Position numbers and translations under genes: made by a program. A DNA stretch of 23,958 nucleotides from a virus, in the IMG/VR virus record IMGVR_UViG_3300033149_001222, positions 1 to 23,958 of that record; one strand, written 5' to 3'. The notes beneath the pieces are model-generated. The model was given only the letters and a program-made list of their open reading frames with translations. It was not told the DNA's origin and did not search any database. Positions 10,306 to 16,191 of the stretch are shown one piece after another. Every line of letters begins with the position of its first letter. Position 1 is the stretch's first letter.

Positions 10306-10700
10306 AGAAGGTAAGTGATAAGGTTCTTGACGATTTAGTAAGAAAATACATAAGGCTTATTTCAGGCGGGTACTGTAAGCGGTGTGGCGAATATGTAGGA
10401 GTGGAAAACATCGAGGTTGCCCATTTATACAGAAGGAGCAGAAAAACAGTTAGATGGGATTTAAGAAATGTTTATCCCCTGTGTAAGAATAACCCTGCTA
10501 CAGGCAAAAAGGGGTGCCACCAGACTATAGATGATGACCACATAAAGAAGGCATCCTTCCAATATGATGTAATGACTAAAGAGGAAGTTGCTGAATTAGA
10601 GCGAATAGCGACTATGACCTTAAAGGAATACCCTATAGACCGTGAGGCAATCAAGGCTAGTCTAAAAGAAAAAATAAGGAGGTTGGAAAGTGGAAGCTGA
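10302..10700 (+). CDS. HNH-type / NinG-like endonuclease
   Basis: A 132-residue protein, ATG 10302 in an ATGA overlap. Metal and catalytic residues have the HNH layout: C25-K-R-C28, then VAHLYRR with H41, RWDLRNVYPLC with N56 and C61, C72-H73 and DDDH80. The order of a first CxxC, a beta-strand His, a central Asn and a Cys/His pair fits an HNH beta-beta-alpha-metal nuclease; the N-V-x-P-L-C segment also recalls phage NinG/Rap recombination nucleases. It would cut branched or double-stranded DNA in recombination. General HNH identity is firmer than NinG identity. Confidence 0.78.
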   Translation: MKKVSDKVLDDLVRKYIRLISGGYCKRCGEYVGVENIEVAHLYRRSRKTVRWDLRNVYPLCKNNPATGKKGCHQTIDDDHIKKASFQYDVMTKEEVAELERIATMTLKEYPIDREAIKASLKEKIRRLESGS

Positions 10701-10836
10701 GGAAGTTGCCAAGCAAGCCAATATTATTTGTAAGAGAAGGGGGTATGTTACCGTATTCAAGGAGGCGGAAGTGAGGATTGTATTAGAGGCTATCAAGGAA
10801 TTGGAGGGCAAATGTCTAATTGGAAAGATACAGTGA
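10690..10836 (+). CDS. 48-residue hypothetical peptide, GTG start
   Basis: GTG 10690, with AGGAGG 7 nt upstream inside the end of the nuclease gene, opens a 48-residue frame (EAEEVAKQANIICKRRGYVT, then FKEAEVRIVLEAIKELEG). It overlaps the nuclease gene by 11 nt and the next gene by 25 nt. The chain is a helical, acidic small protein of unknown role. The good ribosome site supports it despite the overlaps. Confidence 0.6.
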   Translation: MEAEEVAKQANIICKRRGYVTVFKEAEVRIVLEAIKELEGKCLIGKIQ

Positions 10837-11159
10837 TGGATAGAACAGGACTACCAGCTTTTTGTGGTTCGAACACCACCAAGTTTGTGCTGGAAGCCCA
10901 AGCGGAAATATCCTTTAAGGCGGGATATAAGCAGAGAAAGGATGAGGAGCTGCCATACTATAATGAGGAAAGAGAAATAGGCAGGAAGGCAGGGATAAGG
11001 GAAGTGGTGGAACAAGCTAATGGATTAGCTAATTGTGGTAAAGAGCTTGCAATAGTTATAGATGACAAGAATTATGATGTTGATTCATTCACGACTCAAC
11101 CTATGAAGAATGCTCTTTACAAGTGGCAAGCTAAGCTAAAAGAATGGAGGTTAGAATGA
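10812..11159 (+). CDS. hypothetical phage protein
   Basis: A 115-residue protein. ATG 10812 follows TTGGAGGGCAA; the alternative ATG at 10836 has no comparable ribosome site. The middle (EAQAEISFKAGYKQRKDEEL, then EREIGRKAGIREVVEQANGL) resembles helical segments of other phage early proteins. The end KWQAKLKEWRLE is basic and amphipathic. No motif for catalysis. The stop overlaps the next ATG (ATGA 11156-11159). Confidence 0.72.
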   Translation: MSNWKDTVMDRTGLPAFCGSNTTKFVLEAQAEISFKAGYKQRKDEELPYYNEEREIGRKAGIREVVEQANGLANCGKELAIVIDDKNYDVDSFTTQPMKNALYKWQAKLKEWRLE

Positions 11160-11257
11160 AAAAGGAAATTGTTTGGATATGGCATAGGGTAGGTGAAGGG
11201 GTAAATTGGGTTACATTTGCCTTGTATCCAACAGAGATTACATATACAGGGATATAA
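11156..11257 (+). CDS. 33-residue hypothetical peptide
   Basis: ATG 11156 overlaps the previous stop and follows AATGGAGGTTAGA. The peptide is aromatic and beta-like (KKEIVWIWHRVGEGVNWVTF, then ALYPTEITYTG). It is separated by no bases from the next ATG (TAA, then ATG at 11258). Its small size limits any assignment; translational coupling on both sides is the main support. Confidence 0.55.
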   Translation: MKKEIVWIWHRVGEGVNWVTFALYPTEITYTGI

Positions 11258-11356
11258 ATGATTGAGGCAATCAGTATCTATGTTGTTGGGATATTGATAG
11301 GGGCAGTCGTTGTTATCCTAGTTGCCCTTTGGTGGATACGTAGAGTACTGTTATAG
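11258..11356 (+). CDS. 32-residue single-span membrane peptide
   Basis: ATG 11258 directly follows the previous stop. One hydrophobic segment spans almost the whole chain (ISIYVVGILIGAVVVILVAL), then a WW-I-RR positive end, so it would insert with the C-terminus in the cytoplasm. It has the shape of small phage membrane peptides (spanin- or holin-accessory-like, or host-modulating), but no relative is recognised. There is no ribosome site of its own, so coupling is needed. Confidence 0.55.
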   Translation: MIEAISIYVVGILIGAVVVILVALWWIRRVLL

Positions 11357-11365
11357 GAGGGATAG

Positions 11366-12469
11366 ATGCCATTACCGAAATTAGGAACAATGGAATGGAG
11401 CGAGGAAGTCAGATTTTACATCAACTCCACTGAAACAGACAGGATTAAGCGTGCCAAGAAATATGGGATTAAAGTGTCATCCTATGAAAGGATGATGCGA
11501 AAGCGTGGTATAGGTGCTACGGAGAAGGAAGCGAATGTAGTAATTGAAAACCTTGCCCCGCCAGAGAGAATACCATATCCTGACCTAAATATTATACCCT
11601 TCTCACCACCGAAATCAAATAGGGATGAAGAGGACTTGGGCGTTGTAATAGCAGACATTCACACTGGAAAGAAAACAGAAAGCTACAGTATTGATATTAT
11701 GCGACAAAGGTTTGCTTCACTTACCAAGAGCATAATGACAATTATCAACCTACACCGACCGATACGCAAAGTGTGGGTATTTGATGCTGGAGACAATGTC
11801 CAGGGGGAAAATCCATACCAAGGTTCTAAGCTAGGTGAGACTGAGTGTGGGGCTTATGAGCAAATCTACAGCTATGCCATCCCTATATTCTCCGACTTTT
11901 TGGTGTCTCTATCGCAAGGCGTGTCTGAGATAGAAGTGATAGGTGTTGACGGCAATCACGGGATATATGATAAGGTGTCTCCTAGAAAGACCAACTGGGA
12001 TGGTTTCTTTTACTCTGGCTTAAAGTCAGCATTACAAAACCAGAAGAATATCCACATTCACCCGCCAAAGACTTTCTATCAATTAGTTAATATCAGGGGG
12101 TTTAGGTTTTTCTTGATACACGGAAACCAAGTGTATGCCACGCAGGGTATTCCGTTATTTGCGATGAGGAGAAAGATGCAGGAATGGTATGCCTATGTGG
12201 GTGGGTTTAATTATGGCTACGCAGGTCATTTTCATTCTGGTGCGTATGACCAAGTTAATTCACACGCTGACTATACCATTTGTCCGCCGTTGGTTACTGG
12301 GGATAGTTGGGCACTTGAAAAGGTGGGTAGAGCATCTGAGCCTGTTCAATTATGCTTTGGAATACATAATCATTACGGCAGGACGTTTGAATATAAATTA
12401 CGGACAGATAATAAATTTCTGCCCCAAAGATACGATGACCCTGAAGGCGTAATAACAATAGGGAGGTAA
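11366..12469 (+). CDS. calcineurin-like metallophosphoesterase (SbcD-like nuclease)
   Basis: A 367-residue protein, ATG 11366 behind AGGAGGGATAG. All metal-site motifs are present in order: D97-x-H99 (VVIADIHTG), G-D143-N144 (VFDAGDNVQG), G-N197-H198-G, H252-G-N, and G-H288-x-H290 (YAGHFHSG). The N-terminal 60 residues are basic and helix-rich (DRIKRAKKYGIKVSSYERMM), possibly an HTH that targets DNA. SbcD/Mre11-type phosphoesterases cut DNA ends or hairpins; phage copies usually sit among replication and recombination genes, as here. Substrate is inferred, not shown. Confidence 0.9.
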   Translation: MPLPKLGTMEWSEEVRFYINSTETDRIKRAKKYGIKVSSYERMMRKRGIGATEKEANVVIENLAPPERIPYPDLNIIPFSPPKSNRDEEDLGVVIADIHTGKKTESYSIDIMRQRFASLTKSIMTIINLHRPIRKVWVFDAGDNVQGENPYQGSKLGETECGAYEQIYSYAIPIFSDFLVSLSQGVSEIEVIGVDGNHGIYDKVSPRKTNWDGFFYSGLKSALQNQKNIHIHPPKTFYQLVNIRGFRFFLIHGNQVYATQGIPLFAMRRKMQEWYAYVGGFNYGYAGHFHSGAYDQVNSHADYTICPPLVTGDSWALEKVGRASEPVQLCFGIHNHYGRTFEYKLRTDNKFLPQRYDDPEGVITIGR

Positions 12470-12472
12470 TGG

Positions 12473-12637
12473 GTGATATTCAACGATGAGCACAAAGTAA
12501 TAATTGGCACAATGAATAAGGCAGAAGCGAGTGCTTTTGTGAAGTTTCTAAAGAGTGAAATTCTTAGACACCACGATGATATTAAACAAGCTAGGGAGTT
12601 GATAAAACTAATAGAAAGTGAGGAGTTCCCAGAATGA
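12473..12637 (+). CDS. 54-residue helical hypothetical protein, GTG start
   Basis: GTG 12473 follows AGGGAGGTAATGG. The competing ATG at 12469, in another frame, stops after five codons. The product is a short beta start (IFNDEHKVIIGTM) and a long charged helix (KAEASAFVKFLKSEILRHHD, then DIKQARELIKLIESEEF). Its stop overlaps the start of the PQ-loop gene (ATGA 12634-12637). Function unknown. Confidence 0.7.
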   Translation: MIFNDEHKVIIGTMNKAEASAFVKFLKSEILRHHDDIKQARELIKLIESEEFPE

Positions 12638-12870
12638 TAGGATGGTTAGGTGTCGGATTTGGACTCTTGGTAGCACCGCCCCAGTTATGGAAAATTCTTA
12701 AAACTGGTAAGACTGAGGGGATTTCGCTATGTACCTATGCGTTTCTTACACTTGCCTTAATATGTTACTTAATTCACGCTATCTGTATCAAGGACGCAGT
12801 ATTTATTACAGCCCAATCTATTAATCTTGTTACAAACTCCATTATCTTATATTTACTGGTGAAGAAGTGA
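12634..12870 (+). CDS. SemiSWEET-like PQ-loop membrane transporter
   Basis: A 78-residue, three-helix protein, ATG 12634 in an ATGA overlap. TM1 (about 2-20) contains P16-Q17 followed by LWKILKTGKTEGIS, the hallmark PQ motif and the basic loop before TM2. TM2 is about 30-52 and TM3 about 55-77, with N64 in QSINLVTN where SemiSWEETs carry a substrate-contacting Asn. Length and topology match bacterial SemiSWEETs, which work as dimers to move sugars or related small molecules by facilitated diffusion. Substrate here is unknown. A phage host-metabolism gene is the simplest reading. Confidence 0.82.
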   Translation: MIGWLGVGFGLLVAPPQLWKILKTGKTEGISLCTYAFLTLALICYLIHAICIKDAVFITAQSINLVTNSIILYLLVKK

Positions 12871-13076
12871 ACAAACCCAAAGTGATGTTCAAGGCTAATA
12901 GTGCTGTTCCTCTGATAACAGACCACTTGAGATTATATGGGCAAAGTCCTGGTGTTGATAGTGCCAATGCCCTTATACTGGAAATGATTGAATGGGCGTG
13001 GGATATGGGGCACGGAGACGAACGCCCCTGTCCTGTAAACGATAAAGAAGAGATAAAGCGGAGAATTAAGTGGTAA
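12867..13076 (+). CDS. small hypothetical protein, GTG start
   Basis: A 69-residue protein with GTG 12867 in a GTGA overlap with the transporter gene and a weak GGTGAAGAA ahead. It has AVPLITDHLRLYGQSPGVDS, then ANALILEMIEWAWDMGHGDE and a basic end EIKRRIKW. No family recognised. Coupling to the PQ-loop gene suggests co-expression. Confidence 0.65.
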   Translation: MNKPKVMFKANSAVPLITDHLRLYGQSPGVDSANALILEMIEWAWDMGHGDERPCPVNDKEEIKRRIKW

Positions 13077-13079
13077 AAA

Positions 13080-13430
13080 ATGTGGACTAAAGAGCAAGTA
13101 GAAATCTATATTGAGTATTATTATCAGCTTGAAAAGCACGAGTTGAAGTTTTGGCAGGAGACCTTTTCTTATAGAGGGGTAGATGCTATTCGTGCCAGGG
13201 GAACTCGCTATACAGCACCATTTATTCCGCAGGCTGAGAAAAATATAGAATTCGACTTTGCCCTTAAAAAATTGGGTAAATTAGGTGAGAGGGTATTTCG
13301 TTTAAGATACCTGGATGGCTACGGCTTAGATAAGATAAATGAGATGCTTGAAGAGCCTTATAAAGATATCGAAAGTGCGTATTTTACAGTCAAGAATAAG
13401 GTTATGGATTATTTGGTAAGGAGAAGATAA
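13080..13430 (+). CDS. sigma region 4 / ArpU-like transcription regulator
   Basis: A 116-residue protein, ATG 13080 with only a weak ribosome site. The C-terminal half has FDFALKKLGKLGERVFRLRY followed by LDGYGLDKINEMLEE, then SAYFTVKNKVMDYLVRR. That is the layout of sigma-70 region 4 (leading helices, acidic turn, recognition helix) found in ArpU/RinA-type late-gene regulators of phages. Such proteins switch on late transcription, and its place near the end of the early block fits that role. It might instead be an accessory DNA-binding protein; the N-terminal half is unassigned. Confidence 0.62.
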   Translation: MWTKEQVEIYIEYYYQLEKHELKFWQETFSYRGVDAIRARGTRYTAPFIPQAEKNIEFDFALKKLGKLGERVFRLRYLDGYGLDKINEMLEEPYKDIESAYFTVKNKVMDYLVRRR

Positions 13431-14086
13431 TGGGATTAAATAAGCAGAAGGGCAATATGTATGCCTTTGTTACTCATACTTGGAATCCGATTAGGGGTAA
13501 ATGCCCTCACGATTGTTCTTATTGCTATATGAGGACATACCCACAAGGCGATTTTAGGTTCGTTGAGAAGGAAATGGAAACTAATCTGGGTGAAGGTAAT
13601 TTTATCTTTGTGGGCAGTTCAACTGATATGTGGGTAGGGGAAACTCTTGGGGATTGGGTACTTAATACTTTGAGGCATTGCTGTAAATATCCACTTAACC
13701 GCTACCTTTTTCAAAGTAAAAACCCCGCCAGATTCCTACCGTTTATTGATTTTATGCCTGCTGATTTTATTCTTGGCACAACCATAGAAACTAACAGGGA
13801 TTATGAGGTGTCCCAAGCTCCCACGCCAGAGGCTAGAGCATTAGCAATGTATGATTTACCTATGCCCAAGATGATAAGCATAGAGCCGATTATGAACTTT
13901 GATATGGAAGTGATGATGCGTTGGATTAGTGATATTAAACCTGAATTCGTGAGCGTCGGGGCTGATAGTAAGGGACATAAATTGCCAGAGCCTGACCCTT
14001 TAAAAATCGCTATGCTGGTTAAAACATTAAAGGAAATAACCACAGTTAAAGTCAAGGATAATCTTAAAAGATTGTTGGAGCAATAA
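13430..14086 (+). CDS. Gp37/Gp68 (DUF5131) radical-SAM-type protein
   Basis: A 218-residue protein, ATG 13430 overlapping the previous TAA. The N-terminus has HTWNPIRGKC25-P-H-D-C29-S-Y-C32-Y: three Cys in the CxxxCxxC spacing that binds the 4Fe-4S cluster of radical SAM enzymes. The rest (FVGSSTDMWVGETLGDWVLN, FLPFIDFMPADFILGTTIET, MPKMISIEPIMNFDMEVM, FVSVGADSKGHKLPEPDP) follows the phage Gp37/Gp68 family order. The family occurs in many phages and in host genomes. Its reaction is unknown to me; nucleic-acid repair or modification is a guess from fold relatives such as spore photoproduct lyase. Confidence 0.85.
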   Translation: MGLNKQKGNMYAFVTHTWNPIRGKCPHDCSYCYMRTYPQGDFRFVEKEMETNLGEGNFIFVGSSTDMWVGETLGDWVLNTLRHCCKYPLNRYLFQSKNPARFLPFIDFMPADFILGTTIETNRDYEVSQAPTPEARALAMYDLPMPKMISIEPIMNFDMEVMMRWISDIKPEFVSVGADSKGHKLPEPDPLKIAMLVKTLKEITTVKVKDNLKRLLEQ

Positions 14087-14104
14087 GGAATGGGATGGTG
14101 AGAA

Positions 14105-14227
14105 ATGGAACTCTGTATGAAGCATCAAGGGAGACAATTAAAGAAAAAGGATTGCTGGTGGTGTAAATCTAAAGAAGAACAGAATAAGATATTAAGGAGG
14201 GTATTTAATGATAAGATTAACAGATGA
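14105..14227 (+). CDS. 40-residue Cys/His miniprotein
   Basis: ATG 14105 follows GGTGAGAA. C4-x2-H7 and C17-W-W-C20 give four possible metal ligands in a 40-residue, Lys-rich chain (HQGRQLKKKDCWWCKSKEEQ). It overlaps the start of the next gene by 20 nt, and that gene's ribosome site AAGGAGGG lies inside it. The moderate ribosome site and small size leave some doubt. Confidence 0.55.
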   Translation: MELCMKHQGRQLKKKDCWWCKSKEEQNKILRRVFNDKINR

Positions 14228-14447
14228 AGAGATAGAAGCCATAATCCGTAAAAGGTTCTGCCTCTTTGAGTTGGATGAGGAGGGGGAAGAAGACAGAAGG
14301 GAGTGTCTCTACAGCTTACTCAAAGCCCAGTTAAAAAAGGTGGTGGAGTTGATTAAGGAAGACCACGATAAACCTAAAAGAATAGGCGTTGGGTTAAATC
14401 TAAGCCTTGATTTCTGGCGGGCTTTATTAGAAGAGGTAAAAGAATGA
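14208..14447 (+). CDS. small acidic hypothetical protein
   Basis: A 79-residue protein, ATG 14208 behind AAGGAGGGTATTTA. Two helices dominate: residues 5-20 (TDEEIEAIIRKRFCLFELDE) and the middle (CLYSLLKAQLKKVVELIKED). The end is SLDFWRALLEEVKE. No family recognised. The stop overlaps the next ATG (ATGA 14444-14447). Confidence 0.72.
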   Translation: MIRLTDEEIEAIIRKRFCLFELDEEGEEDRRECLYSLLKAQLKKVVELIKEDHDKPKRIGVGLNLSLDFWRALLEEVKE

Positions 14448-14710
14448 ACAAAATAGAAAAGGGATTGTCTCGGATAATAGGTAGAGCTATCAGGAAAAAT
14501 GATGCGGGTAGAAAGGATATAGGGATTTACTCCTTAGTAGAAGATACAGTTAAAGAAGCCATAGAATTTCTTGACTCTGAGGATGTAGTGAGAAAGGATA
14601 GGCGTTATGGTATGGATATGGATACTAGGGGCGGTTATAACTGGAAAGAGGTATTTTTTGTAACCCCATTAATAAAGGAGGAATCAGATGACAATAATGA
14701 AGTGTCCTAA
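14444..14710 (+). CDS. hypothetical phage protein
   Basis: An 88-residue protein, ATG 14444 in an ATGA overlap. The N-terminus is basic and helical (IEKGLSRIIGRAIRKNDAGR), the middle acidic (YSLVEDTVKEAIEFLDSEDV), and the end GGYNWKEVFFVTPLIKEESD is partly beta. No motif recognised. It overlaps the next gene by 23 nt, and that gene's ribosome site AAGGAGGAATCAG lies inside it. Confidence 0.7.
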   Translation: MNKIEKGLSRIIGRAIRKNDAGRKDIGIYSLVEDTVKEAIEFLDSEDVVRKDRRYGMDMDTRGGYNWKEVFFVTPLIKEESDDNNEVS

Positions 14711-15143
14711 ATGCAGTGGTTTAGGGAAGATAGTTTACTATGAGACTTCGTCTGCTGCTGGAAACTACGAGGAAACTTGCTCTAGTTGTGGTGGTAAAGG
14801 CTATGTTGCTGGTAAAGGAGAAGGAGTGAAAGTTAGGATACCAAGAGAGATTAAGGTTGGGGCACATACTTACTCAATAGGGTTTTCCCCACACCTACAT
14901 TGCGATGAGGCTAGGTATGGGAACTGTAATCACCGCACGCAGGAAATTCAGCTTTGGGCAGAGTCCCCACCCAGTTTGAGGGATGAGAGTTTGATACACG
15001 AAGTAATCCATATAGGAGAATTGTGTTATAGGATTGATGTATCCGATTCAGATATTGATAGAATCGCCCACCTTATACTTGAATTTTTGGTACGGAATCT
15101 CGGGATTGAATTTGACTGGTCTGAGATTTCAAAAGAGCCTTAA
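14688..15143 (+). CDS. DnaJ-type zinc finger fused to HExxH metallopeptidase-like domain
   Basis: A 151-residue protein, ATG 14688, 7 nt behind AAGGAGG. Residues 6-38 have C6-x2-C9-x-G-x-G and C31-x2-C34-x-G-x-G, the repeats of the DnaJ zinc domain. Residues about 47-140 form the second domain: an N-terminal beta part (KVRIPREIKVGAHTYSIGFS), a strand EIQLWAES, then LIH104-E105-V-I-H108, the zinc site of HExxH metallopeptidases, and a C-terminal helix (IDRIAHLILEFLVRNLG). Similar small HExxH proteins occur in phages near replication or lysis genes; whether they cut protein is not established. It is the last gene of the plus-strand block. Confidence 0.75.
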   Translation: MTIMKCPKCSGLGKIVYYETSSAAGNYEETCSSCGGKGYVAGKGEGVKVRIPREIKVGAHTYSIGFSPHLHCDEARYGNCNHRTQEIQLWAESPPSLRDESLIHEVIHIGELCYRIDVSDSDIDRIAHLILEFLVRNLGIEFDWSEISKEP

Positions 15144-15149
15144 CTACCA

Positions 15150-15174
15150 CAAGAACCACTTCTTGATTTTCTTT
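15150..15174 (+). terminator. possible weak intrinsic terminator
   Basis: CAAGAA 15150-15155 and TTCTTG 15160-15165 form a 6-bp stem with a CCAC loop, followed by ATTTTCTTT. It stands 6 nt after the last stop of the plus-strand block, in the 66-nt gap between the convergent blocks. The stem is short, so strength is uncertain. On the minus strand no T-run follows. Confidence 0.45.
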
Positions 15175-15209
15175 GCTTAGTTGCTTGCTTAGATAATAAA
15201 TTTTCCAAC

Positions 15210-15473
15210 CTAACCTAGCCAATTTATCAACCCTGTAGCAGTACCACCAACTATCCCAGCAGCAGAGATGACTCGGATAATCCACTTGATGCTCGTTTTG
15301 TTAGATGATATTTGTTTCCACTGTTCTACGACAGAGCCATTAAGGTCGGTTAGATGCTTCTCTTGCTTTTCAGTTAGCTTGTAGATGTTGCGAGTTCTCT
15401 CATCGATTCTACCAAAGCCTTCCTTTAATTCATTAACAGCGTCTAATATCTTTTGGGTATTATTTGTTCGCAT
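15210..15473 (-). CDS. XhlA-type holin/hemolysin-like protein
   Basis: An 87-residue protein. ATG 15473, with AAAGGAAG 6 nt upstream, is preferred to an in-frame TTG at 15491. Residues about 1-60 form a coiled coil (QKILDAVNELKEGFGRIDER, then KQEKHLTDLNGSVVEQWKQI). The end (IKWIIRVISAAGIVGGTATG, then LINWLG) is a single transmembrane helix. That order matches the XhlA/hemolysin family, which sits in the membrane and assists lysis. It is the last gene of the minus-strand block, as a lysis gene often is. No endolysin is seen beside it. Confidence 0.7.
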   Translation of the reverse strand: MRTNNTQKILDAVNELKEGFGRIDERTRNIYKLTEKQEKHLTDLNGSVVEQWKQISSNKTSIKWIIRVISAAGIVGGTATGLINWLG

Positions 15474-15579
15474 TGATACTTCCTTTACCAATAAATACTG
15501 CTACAATAGCACTGAGAACGCACCAGATGGATGAGAGGGCAGTGTAATGTCCTGTTGAGTATAAAATATCACCACTCAA
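15460..15579 (-). CDS. membrane-segment frame upstream of the holin-like gene, TTG start
   Basis: The frame from TTG 15579 gives 39 residues with a hydrophobic stretch TALSSIWCVLSAIVAVFIGK. It ends inside the holin-like gene (14-nt overlap), as lysis genes often do. No ribosome site precedes the TTG. The frame joins well in sense with the strongly ribosome-sited frame just upstream (15569-15673), so this may be the second half of a frameshifted gene. Confidence 0.4.
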   Translation of the reverse strand: MSGDILYSTGHYTALSSIWCVLSAIVAVFIGKGSINANK

Positions 15580-15673
15580 TTGTAATACCGCATTTTAGAT
15601 TCCTGTCCGAGGGGTCAATGTCGAATATGTTTATTATAATTATAAACATCCATAACTTTATTTGAAATTTCAT
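15569..15673 (-). CDS. 34-residue membrane-like frame, possible first half of a broken gene
   Basis: ATG 15673 has AGGAGGAAGAGAA directly upstream, a strong ribosome site. The product KFQIKLWMFIIIINIFDIDP, then SDRNLKCGITIEW is hydrophobic at the N-terminus and stops at TGA 15569. The next frame (15460-15579) continues with a second hydrophobic segment. A ribosomal frameshift, a mutation or an assembly error could each explain the split; alternatively this is simply a small peptide. The gap 15474-15685 has no other gene. Confidence 0.45.
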   Translation of the reverse strand: MKFQIKLWMFIIIINIFDIDPSDRNLKCGITIEW

Positions 15674-15685
15674 TTTCTCTTCCTC

Positions 15686-16108
15686 CTAGTAGACGATGGC
15701 TATTACCAACCATTTTATATGTTCATCCCTTAAATACCATTTATCCATATCTACATTGTTATCACCACGACAGCGATAAATTCTACCTTTCTTATCTTCT
15801 TTGATTTCTACTATGCGGTGGACAATCTTTGTAGTATAGATTTGATAAATTACAATGTCGCCAACAGCTAGTTTAGCGTGGTCAAAGTTATCAGTTGCTA
15901 TAAGATTATGTGAAAAATCTAAAAGCCCATCCATTGAGTTCGTATCGGCTATGCTAAATATTGTAACATTTGGCTTTAATTTAATAGTAAGGAGTCCGCC
16001 ATCATAACTAATCTGTTCTCTCTTAATCCAGTCATTTGGACTGATTCTTTCGGCTCCGCTCTTTTTAAGATAGAAACCACGCAGAAGCCTCATTATAAAC
16101 TTTATCAT
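15686..16108 (-). CDS. S26B-type signal peptidase-like protein
   Basis: A 140-residue protein, ATG 16108 behind GAGGAAGTTGA. Motifs of the S24/S26 peptidase fold appear in order: TNS58-M-D-G with the likely nucleophile Ser, GDIVIYQI, KIVH97-R-IV where the general base of signal peptidase I (Lys) is replaced by His, and C-R-G115-D-N-N-x-D120. A Ser/His pair and the GDNN box are typical of the S26B (SipW/archaeal/ER) subfamily. No transmembrane segment precedes the Ser, unlike normal signal peptidases, so it may process a phage protein in the cytoplasm or be a non-secretory relative. It follows the tail genes. Confidence 0.75.
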   Translation of the reverse strand: MIKFIMRLLRGFYLKKSGAERISPNDWIKREQISYDGGLLTIKLKPNVTIFSIADTNSMDGLLDFSHNLIATDNFDHAKLAVGDIVIYQIYTTKIVHRIVEIKEDKKGRIYRCRGDNNVDMDKWYLRDEHIKWLVIAIVY

Positions 16109-16191
16109 TCAACTTCCTCTTTAATCATTCTTTTAAGTTCAGCCATAATTATCTTTACTTGTCGTTCCTCAAGGTTATTGATTTTCCTCAC
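16105..16191 (-). CDS. 28-codon gene coupled on both sides
   Basis: GTG 16191 overlaps the stop of the fibre-like gene (GTGA), and TGA 16105-16107 overlaps the ATG of the signal peptidase-like gene (ATGA). The peptide is one charged helix (KINNLEERQVKIIMAELKRM, then IKEEVE). The neat overlap at both ends is the main support, as no ribosome site of its own is present. It may be a coupling peptide rather than a functional protein. Confidence 0.5.
   Translation of the reverse strand: MRKINNLEERQVKIIMAELKRMIKEEVE

Noticed and set aside
12189-12452. Second frame inside the metallophosphoesterase gene
   Set aside because: It lies wholly within the conserved C-terminal metal-binding half of the phosphoesterase and has no ribosome site.
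15073-15285. Minus-strand frame across the convergent junction
   Set aside because: It overlaps the end of the holin-like gene in another frame and the last plus-strand gene, with no ribosome site and no recognisable product.
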